From assembly GCA_016712635.1 (NCBI GenBank), contig JADJQS010000001.1:408001-472000 (forward strand): a DNA stretch of 64,000 nucleotides. Direction: 5' to 3'. Under the pieces are notes generated by a model. It had not been told where the DNA came from. It made no database searches and was given only the letters and a program-made list of their open reading frames with translations. Positions 18,231 through 25,225 of this stretch are shown here, in pieces. The translations under genes were made by a program, and so were the position numbers. Numbering within the stretch: position 1 is the stretch's first letter; each line of letters opens with the position of its first letter. The stretch is from Gammaproteobacteria bacterium (GTDB taxonomy: Bacteria > Pseudomonadota > Gammaproteobacteria > SZUA-140).

Positions 18231-18921
18231 CACTGTCACCCGTTCCGTGTGTCGAAGACATCGATGATACTGGAGCCCGCGCGCGCGGTGAATTTGGCTG
18301 AGCCGCGGTTATTCACCCGCCCACTTGACATCCACGGATTTCACCCCACACTAGGCACATCAGCGCTCCCGTCGCGGGAGCAGGGGGATGGAAACGGTCG
18401 GCAACAACCGTCAAGCATCCGCATCATCGGGACTGACCCGGCAACAGCGCTCACATCGCTGCAGCACGGATCAGAACTCCCGGGGACGATCTACCCTCCG
18501 CGCGCGCCTCTTCAGCGCCGGTATCTCACCGCAACTCTCCTTTCACGCACATGCATGCGTCGCCGGCGTGTACCGCCGCGCGCAACAACCGGCGTTTATC
18601 CCCGGGCAGGGATGTCCCGCGGGAAAACCGGCGCCGCCCGCCGGATATGATGCGGGCGGCACCGCGGTCCTTCCGATCAGGCGGGACGCACGCGACACAC
18701 CGGGCGTACAGCCAGGGAGGCTGTCGCCCGTTCCAAATCCGCACCACTTCCGGAAATCACGCCGCCAGGGCGCCGCGGGCTCGCGACACGAACGGAAACG
18801 GATGCCCGTGCGCGAACGCGCGGCCGTCAGGAAGCGGCCCGACACGGAGAATGAAGCGGCGTCACAGCTGCTTTTTTATGCCCATAACAAAACCGTCACG
18901 ACGGGTGGAGGGATATGACAC
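18231..18921. other. 691-bp non-coding gap with small hairpins
   Basis: No convincing gene. Open frames on the plus strand (18388-18918, 18551-18925) have arginine/proline-rich, family-free translations and look spurious. Two adjacent stem-loops are visible: GCTCCCG-TCG-CGGGAGC (18365-18381) and ACGGT...ACCGT (18394-18411). The end provides GGAGGG before the ParA gene. It could hold a long leader or decayed sequence. Confidence 0.5.
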
Positions 18922-20061
18922 ATGATCACGATCGCCATAGCCAATCAGAAAGGCGGATGCGGCAAAACAACCACCGCCATCAATCTGGCCGCCGCGCTGG
19001 GGCGCAACAGCCAGCGCGTGCTGCTCGTCGACACGGATCCCCAGGGACACGCCTCGCTGGGGCTGGGACAGCGCTGCGAGAATGTGAGCGGGCTGTACGA
19101 GGTGCTCATCCAGGAGGCGACGCTCAGCGAGGTCATCATCCCCGATGTCGCGCCGGGACTCGACCTGGTGCCGTCCACCATCTCGCTCGCCGCGGTCGAA
19201 CACCTGCTGGGGGACATGCCGCGCCGCGAGCGTCAACTCGTACAGCATCTGGAAAGCCTGCCCCTGAAGTACGACTTCATCATCATCGACTGTCCGCCCA
19301 CGCTCGGCCTGCTCTCGTTCAACGCGCTGCGCGCCGCGGACCTGGTGCTGATCCCGGTCGAGATGAGCGTGTTCGCGCTGGACGGGATCGACCGGCTGCG
19401 CGAAACCATCGACCTGCTGGCGGAAAAATACGAACTCGACATCCCGGTGCGGATACTGCCCAACCTGGTCGATCACCGTACCCGCTTCACGCAGGATGTC
19501 CTGCGCCAGCTTAATGAACGCTTCGGCGATGAAATCCTCCCGGTCAACATTCACTATACCGTGCGTCTGAAGGAGGCCGCGGCGCGGGGTATGCCGATCA
19601 TGGACCATCGGCCCGGCTCGGTGGCGAGTGAAAATTATCTCACGCTCGCCGCCGAGATCCTGCGCCGCTACGCGCAGACCTCCGCGGCCGCCGTGCCCGC
19701 GGCCGGCCGCACGGATCGGCCGCAGGCGATGGACAGGCCCGTCCACCCCGCCATGCCTGTCACGGAGGCAACGGAAGACGTGGAGGAAATCAGCCTGGTC
19801 TTCCAGGGTCCCGCCGGGCTCGACATCCGGCTCGCCGGCGACTTCAACGGATGGGTGCCGGACCGTGACGTCACGACGGAACGCCACGGCGATGTGCTGA
19901 CCAAAACCCTGCGCCTGCGCCCCGGACGCTATCAATACCGCCTGATCGTCAACGGGGATTGGCGCGCAGATCCCACCAATCCGCGTTTCGTGACCAATGA
20001 ATACGGTGAGATCAATTCCGTGCTCGAAGTGGAGCATACCCGCCACCTGGCAACCGTCTGA
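18922..20061 (+). CDS. ParA-type ATPase with C-terminal glycogen-binding (CBM48/AMPK-beta) domain
   Basis: A 379-residue fusion. Residues 1-255 are a ParA/Soj ATPase: deviant Walker A KGGCGKTTT at 10-18, DTDPQGHASLGLG (A') and FIIIDCPPTLGLLS (Walker B) are all intact. This family forms ATP-dependent dimers on nucleoid DNA to move or space cargo. After a proline/alanine linker (about 256-288), residues 290-372 match a CBM48/AMPK-beta glycogen-binding fold: RLAGDFNGWVPD, then LRPGRYQYRLIVNGDW, DPTNP and NEYGEINSVLEV. I infer that the cargo is glycogen-like or a sugar-nucleotide enzyme complex. No parB or parS was seen, which argues against chromosome segregation. It heads a three-gene unit. Confidence 0.88.
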   Translation: MITIAIANQKGGCGKTTTAINLAAALGRNSQRVLLVDTDPQGHASLGLGQRCENVSGLYEVLIQEATLSEVIIPDVAPGLDLVPSTISLAAVEHLLGDMPRRERQLVQHLESLPLKYDFIIIDCPPTLGLLSFNALRAADLVLIPVEMSVFALDGIDRLRETIDLLAEKYELDIPVRILPNLVDHRTRFTQDVLRQLNERFGDEILPVNIHYTVRLKEAAARGMPIMDHRPGSVASENYLTLAAEILRRYAQTSAAAVPAAGRTDRPQAMDRPVHPAMPVTEATEDVEEISLVFQGPAGLDIRLAGDFNGWVPDRDVTTERHGDVLTKTLRLRPGRYQYRLIVNGDWRADPTNPRFVTNEYGEINSVLEVEHTRHLATV

Positions 20062-20068
20062 CGCGGGG

Positions 20069-20800
20069 ATGAACCGGGAGGCCGGCGAAACCGGGTCGAG
20101 GGCGCGGTTGCGCCGGATCAGCGGCCACTTCCTCAGCGAGGATCGTGAGCCTGTGCGGATCGCCGTGTTCGGAGATCCGGCTGACCCCTGCGCCCTGCCG
20201 GTCGACGGCCTCGCCCGCGCACTTGCCGTGCGCGGCGCCGCGGTCGCCGTCGACGACACGATCTCGGGAGTGGTCACCCTGGTCCGTCCGGCCCCCGACG
20301 GCGCCCGGGCCGGCGCGATCGAAATGCCCCCGCGAACGGGTTTCGAGGGGCTGCTGGCAAGGCTGCGCTGCGACCTGCCCCCAGAACTGATGCTCGTCAC
20401 GGCATCACCGGCCGCAGCGGTCCCCTGCACCCTCGCCCTGTTCAGCGTACCTGTGCAAACTCGCGGCATGCGCTCAGCCTATCTCGCGCTCAAGACGCTC
20501 GCGCGGCACGATACCGCGCCCTTGGTCGGCGCAACGCTCACCGGGGCACGCACCCGCGGCGAGGCCGCAGAGGGCTTCATGCGCTTCGCCTCCGCCACAG
20601 AGCGCTTCCTCGGCATCAGGGTCGCCAGCTATTCGTATACCGCCGCCGGGTCGGCACGCGCCGCGGATGGCGCCGTGCTGGATAATATCGCGCGCATGCT
20701 GCTGGCTGACCTGTGTTCTGCGGACGACCACCGTGACACCGACGGCGATCCGGGGCCGCCGTCCGCGTACAACAAGGAACAACCATGGGCATACAGCTGA
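20069..20800 (+). CDS. degenerate MinD/FlhG-like protein without Walker A
   Basis: A 243-residue protein. ATG 20069 lies 7 bp after the ParA-CBM48 stop with GCGGGG before it. The C-terminal half (RSAYLALKTLARHD, then EAAEGFMRFASATERFLGIRVASYSYT) resembles the last helices and strands of MinD/FlhG-type ATPases, where an AEG(R)xxFxxLxxxxxRFL pattern precedes the final strand. The expected P-loop near the N-terminus reads AVFGDPADPCALPVDGLA, with no GKT, so ATP hydrolysis is unlikely. It may be an adaptor or regulatory partner of the upstream ATPase. Only the overall pattern supports the family call. Confidence 0.6.
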   Translation: MNREAGETGSRARLRRISGHFLSEDREPVRIAVFGDPADPCALPVDGLARALAVRGAAVAVDDTISGVVTLVRPAPDGARAGAIEMPPRTGFEGLLARLRCDLPPELMLVTASPAAAVPCTLALFSVPVQTRGMRSAYLALKTLARHDTAPLVGATLTGARTRGEAAEGFMRFASATERFLGIRVASYSYTAAGSARAADGAVLDNIARMLLADLCSADDHRDTDGDPGPPSAYNKEQPWAYS

Positions 20801-21372
20801 AAACCATCGCACTGACCTCGGATGAGATCCTGCAGGAGCTCGTCACGGACACGCTGCCGCAGATCCTCGGAGAATCCTTTGAGCTGATCACAAACGACCT
20901 TCCGTTCGAAGGCAACCACCTGCTGTGCCTGGACGCGGACAAACACCCCGCGGTCGTGTCCTACGACGGTCGCGACGGCGGGCGCGCCCTGCTTGCGGGG
21001 CTCGCAGTTATCGAGGGACTTTCCGACAACCGCGGCATGCTGTACCGGCTCTACCCCGCCCTTTTCCGTGGCCATCCGCCGGGCAACGGCGCCGGCTTCC
21101 GCAGCGAGGATCTCCGCCTCATCGTCCTCGCCCCCTTGGCGCTGCCCGGCATGGCCTATCTGAAACACGCCTTTCCCGCGCTGACCGCCCGCACCTTCCG
21201 CATCCTGGAGGTGGACGGCAATATCGGCCTGCTGATCGAGGCGCCGCAGCACGACGCAGGAGACGTCGCCGCCGGTACCGACGTCCCGGCGCCGGCCGCC
21301 CCGTTCCGCGGCGGCGTCGCGGAGCAGCCGACCCTGTCCGCGCAGGAAGAACGCTACTTCGCAGACACCTGA
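20785..21372 (+). CDS. hypothetical protein, possibly an inactive PD-(D/E)XK nuclease-like fold
   Basis: A 195-residue protein starting 16 nt inside the preceding gene, so the two are translationally linked. Residues 1-75 follow the layout of small PD-(D/E)XK proteins (helix, ELITNDLPFEG, LLCLDADKHPAVVSYDGRDGG, then a long helix), but the expected E-x-K at the third strand reads SYDG, so catalysis is unlikely. The C-terminal 40 residues are acidic and proline/alanine rich, apparently disordered, ending QEERYFADT. I recognise no named family. It is the third member of the ParA-CBM48 unit. Confidence 0.55.
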   Translation: MGIQLKTIALTSDEILQELVTDTLPQILGESFELITNDLPFEGNHLLCLDADKHPAVVSYDGRDGGRALLAGLAVIEGLSDNRGMLYRLYPALFRGHPPGNGAGFRSEDLRLIVLAPLALPGMAYLKHAFPALTARTFRILEVDGNIGLLIEAPQHDAGDVAAGTDVPAPAAPFRGGVAEQPTLSAQEERYFADT

Positions 21373-21466
21373 TCACGCCGCGCACGCGACTGCGCGGCGA
21401 CATCCCGGTTTCCCCGCCGGCGGCGGATCGCTACAATAGCGCCCACATCTCATGCAGGAGCGGTCG

Positions 21467-22120
21467 ATGCAGGATTATCAGCAGGCGTTTCTCGACTTCG
21501 CCATCGCGCGCGGCGTACTGCGCTTCGGCGAGTTCACCCTCAAGTCGGGCCGCCTGAGCCCGTACTTCTTCAACAGCGGACTGTTCGACGACGGCGACGC
21601 CATCGCCGAACTCGGGCGCTACTACGCGGCGGCGATCCGCGGCTCCGGCCTTGCCTTCGACATGCTGTACGGCCCCGCCTACAAGGGCATCCCGCTGGTG
21701 GTCGCCACCGCGATCGCGCTCAGCGACCGCCACGGCGTCAACGTCCCCTACGCCTTCAACCGCAAGGAGGCCAAGGACCACGGCGAGGGCGGCATCATCG
21801 TCGGCCGCGCGCTCGCGGGCCGCGTGCTGATCATCGACGACGTGATCTCGGCCGGCACCTCGGTGCGCGAATCGGTGGACATCATCCGCCACGCCGGCGC
21901 GACCGTCGCCGGCGTCGCCATCTCGCTCGACCGCCAGGAACGCGGCAAGCACGCGCAGTCCGCCATCCAGGAGGTCGAGACGCAGTTCGGCATCAAGGTC
22001 GTCAGCATCGCCAACCTCGACACGCTGATCCGCTATCTGTCAAAGCGCGCCGATCTCGGGCCGGTGCTGGAGCGGATCGAGGATTATAGGAAACAGTACG
22101 GCGCAAAAGGCGCAGCCTGA
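21467..22120 (+). CDS. pyrE: orotate phosphoribosyltransferase
   Basis: A 217-residue type I phosphoribosyltransferase that makes orotidine monophosphate in pyrimidine synthesis. The PRPP motif is [14 protein letters not shown] and the flexible loop [14 protein letters not shown] carries the catalytic lysine. ATG 21467 follows GCAGGAG; an upstream in-frame start at 21452 has no better site. A possible -10 (TACAAT, 21432-21437) suggests its own promoter. The pyrE, argB, algC, dut and coaBC genes are near each other in Pseudomonas too. Confidence 0.96.
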   Translation: MQDYQQAFLDFAIARGVLRFGEFTLKSGRLSPYFFNSGLFDDGDAIAELGRYYAAAIRGSGLAFDMLYGPAYKGIPLVVATAIALSDRHGVNVPYAFNRKEAKDHGEGGIIVGRALAGRVLIIDDVISAGTSVRESVDIIRHAGATVAGVAISLDRQERGKHAQSAIQEVETQFGIKVVSIANLDTLIRYLSKRADLGPVLERIEDYRKQYGAKGAA

Positions 22121-22131
22121 GGAAATCGATA

Positions 22132-22218
22132 GTAGCCCGGATGAAGGCGCAGAGCGCCGGAATCCGGGAGTATTTACTAAGTCCATTCCCGGATTCCGCT
22201 ACGCTTCATCCGGGCTAC
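22132..22218. repeat. REP-like imperfect inverted repeat downstream of pyrE
   Basis: The left arm (22132-22168) reads GTAGCCCGGATGAAGG...CCGGAATCCGGGA and the right arm (22187-22218) is its near reverse complement TCCCGGATTCCG...CTTCATCCGGGCTAC. This sequence is a very common extragenic palindrome type in gammaproteobacteria. It may end pyrE transcripts or protect their 3' ends. Confidence 0.75.
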
Positions 22219-22239
22219 GTAACTCCGCATCAGCGTCGC

Positions 22240-22344
22240 AGGTCGGGCTGAATTAAATGAAGCCAAACATCCTGCCATCGATCGCAGCCAGCAGTTCTAT
22301 CACGTTGCAAATGTTGGGCTTCAAAAAAACGTTCAGCCCAACCT
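22240..22344. repeat. two opposed copies of a second REP-like element
   Basis: A degenerate copy at 22240-22270 (AGGTCGGGCTGAA...TGAAGCCAAACAT) is matched by an inverted, better preserved copy at 22311-22344 (ATGTTGGGCTTC...TTCAGCCCAACCT). Each copy is itself a hairpin, and the pair brackets about 40 bp, like a BIME or a miniature mobile element. Confidence 0.6.
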
Positions 22345-22738
22345 ATGCTTGCTAACTATTTAGTCTTCCCCGAATGCTATCTTCTAAAAGAACTATAAAT
22401 AGAAAACAACATCACAGCAAAAGCAAACAGCGTTATTATACTGAACAATATTTTTACAAAGAACCGACCAAGCAAATCCTCATACTTACCTATATACCTC
22501 CATACAATTCCCGTGTTGCTCCTGTCTCTTAGGTAATTCGAAAACTCGAACATGAACAATAGAGCATAAAAAACGCTGCTATCTGAGATATTACGGGTTT
22601 GCCAAAAACAACGGATATTAAAAATGCCGCCAGCAAAAGCAGAAAAACCACTTAGTCTTTTTGATTCATATGGGCGGTAATATAATTCATTTAAAATAAT
22701 GCGAGGCGCTGTAATTTTAGTTTAGTTTGAGCCTACTT
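22345..22738. other. AT-rich intergenic patch
   Basis: This stretch between the repeats and the TauE-family gene is markedly AT-rich against a GC-rich background, with many A/T runs and rare codons in its only open frame. It looks acquired or decayed. Apart from the 58-codon frame listed separately, nothing recognisable is present. Confidence 0.5.
22377..22553 (-). CDS. possible small single-span membrane protein
   Basis: A 58-codon frame from ATG 22553. The N-terminal half is polar (FEFSNYLRDRSNTG), followed by a strong hydrophobic helix (ILFSIITLFAFAVMLFSIY) and a basic end SSFRR. It lies in the AT-rich patch, uses AT-rich codons, and has no clear ribosome site. It could be a gene fragment or a chance frame. 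Confidence 0.25.
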   Translation of the reverse strand: MFEFSNYLRDRSNTGIVWRYIGKYEDLLGRFFVKILFSIITLFAFAVMLFSIYSSFRR

Positions 22739-23494
22739 TTATCCCATCACCAACTTCACCCCCACCAGCAGCGTCACCACCTCGAACGCGCGCTTGATCA
22801 GGCGGTTGCCCTGCGCGACCGCGATGTGGGCGCCGAGATAGCCGCCGACGAGTGAACCGAGCAGCAGCGCGGGCAGCCAGTCCCAGCGGACCGCCGCCTG
22901 CATGCCGAGGACAAGCGCACCGGCGCCGTTCCAGAACAGTCCGACCAGGATCAGGGTATAGGCCACCGCGCGCTTGTAATCCAGCCCGAACCAGCGCACC
23001 AGCCACAGGGTGACGAACAGTCCCGTGCCCGAGGAGAGTGAGCCGTTGACCACGCCGATCGCGAACAGTGCGCCGCCGCCGATCAGGTAGCCCTGCCGGT
23101 CGCGGTGCTGCGGGCGGTGCTCCTGGCCGAGACCCGGGCTGAACCAGGAGTATATCCCCAGGGCCATGGTGAGCAGACCGAGCGTTATCTGCGCCACCCG
23201 GTCGGGTACCTGGAGGATCAGCCGGGTCCCCAGCACCACCCCCGGCAGCCCGGTTGCCAGGATGAACACGGCCAGGCGCCGCTCCAGCCCGCCGGCCTTC
23301 AGGTAGCGCAGCGTCGCGCCGATACCCAAGGCGACGGTTGCAATCTTGTGTGTCGCTAGCGCCGTACCGAAGGGCAGACCGAGGAAGATCAGCGCCGGCA
23401 GCTGGATCAGCCCGGCCCCGCCCCCGGACAACGCCGAAAACAGGTTCGCCAGGAGCGAAATGACAAACAAGACCAGCTGGCTCAGCCAGTCCAT
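22739..23494 (-). CDS. TauE/SafE-family sulfite exporter-like permease
   Basis: A 251-residue inner-membrane protein with about seven to eight hydrophobic helices. The twin glycine-rich family repeats are visible: SALSGGGAGLIQLPAL near residues 20-35 and FAIGVVNGSLSSGTGLF in the second half, the duplicated DUF81 motif. Members export or import sulfite, sulfoacetate or other organosulfur anions, but the substrate cannot be read here. It is divergent from the DUF4124 gene with only 13 bp between starts. Confidence 0.85.
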   Translation of the reverse strand: MDWLSQLVLFVISLLANLFSALSGGGAGLIQLPALIFLGLPFGTALATHKIATVALGIGATLRYLKAGGLERRLAVFILATGLPGVVLGTRLILQVPDRVAQITLGLLTMALGIYSWFSPGLGQEHRPQHRDRQGYLIGGGALFAIGVVNGSLSSGTGLFVTLWLVRWFGLDYKRAVAYTLILVGLFWNGAGALVLGMQAAVRWDWLPALLLGSLVGGYLGAHIAVAQGNRLIKRAFEVVTLLVGVKLVMG

Positions 23495-23507
23495 GGCACA
23501 TACTCAG

Positions 23508-24227
23508 ATGAAGTCATCGCATCGTCCACCCACCACAGCGCCGGCCCGTTCGTGCATCCCCGACATAAGTCGGCCGTACCGGAGCATATCCCGGCGGTTC
23601 CGCGCGGCGCCGATCGTATTGTGTCTGTACCTGGCCGCCCCCGCGGCACTGGGCGCCTCCTATAAATGGACCGACGAGCAGGGCCGCGTTCATTACGGCG
23701 ATACCATCCCGCCGGCGGACATCCACCGTCCCCACGAGAAGCTGGACAAGCAGGGACTGGTAGACAGGAAGGTCGACGCAGCGCCGAATCCGACGCAGCG
23801 CGCGGAACTGCGCCGGCGCACTCAGGAACAGGCGGCGGAACAGGAGGAGGCCCGTCGGCGCGAGATCCGCGACCAGTTTCTGATCGAGACCTACCAGGAC
23901 ACCACCCAGGTCAAGGCGGCATACGACGCCAAGCTCGCCAGCATCGACTCCTCCATCAGCCTCGCCACCTCGGTGGTGGATAAACTGACCACACGCCGCG
24001 CGGCCCTCGCCAGGAATGCCGCCGCCAATGAACGCGGCGGCGAGGCGACGCTCAAGCTGCAGCAGGGTATCCGCGACATCGACCAGCAGCTCGAGCACCA
24101 GCGCAACTACATCGAGGAACGCCGCAGCGAGCGGCGCAGCCTCGAGCAGACCGCCGCGCAGGACATCGCCCGCTTCGAGCAGCTGCAGGCCGAACAGCTC
24201 GAGGCGCAGCGCGCCGGGAACCCCTGA
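23508..24227 (+). CDS. DUF4124-domain exported protein with coiled coil
   Basis: A 239-residue protein. A basic N-terminus and a hydrophobic segment (APIVLCLYLAAPAALG) form an export signal. Next comes the DUF4124 signature YKWTDEQGRVHYGDTIPP, a small domain common in proteobacterial envelope proteins of unknown role. The remaining 150 residues are highly charged and predicted coiled coil (QEQAAEQEEARRREIRD, IEERRSERRSLEQ). ATG 23508 is used because ATG 23493 would overlap the divergent gene's start; neither has a strong ribosome site. Confidence 0.8.
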   Translation: MKSSHRPPTTAPARSCIPDISRPYRSISRRFRAAPIVLCLYLAAPAALGASYKWTDEQGRVHYGDTIPPADIHRPHEKLDKQGLVDRKVDAAPNPTQRAELRRRTQEQAAEQEEARRREIRDQFLIETYQDTTQVKAAYDAKLASIDSSISLATSVVDKLTTRRAALARNAAANERGGEATLKLQQGIRDIDQQLEHQRNYIEERRSERRSLEQTAAQDIARFEQLQAEQLEAQRAGNP

Positions 24228-24240
24228 TCCTGCGCGGGGA

Positions 24241-25191
<951 letters not shown>

Positions 25192-25225
25192 TTAAACCAT
25201 GGCCCCATGCACGCATACAGCCGGC

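Noticed and set aside
18388..18925. Plus-strand open frames of 125-177 codons before the ParA-CBM48 gene
   Set aside because: Translations are rich in Arg, Pro and Ala with no family features, overlap each other in different frames, and lack ribosome sites. They are typical chance frames in GC-rich DNA.
18922..20061. Chromosome-partition ParA of the parAB operon
   Set aside because: No ParB gene or parS motif is adjacent, and the C-terminal sugar-binding domain is not part of chromosomal ParA.
22132..22218. Considered as an intrinsic terminator of pyrE
   Set aside because: No T-run follows the right arm. The arm sequence is a known repeat type, so it is listed as a repeat instead.
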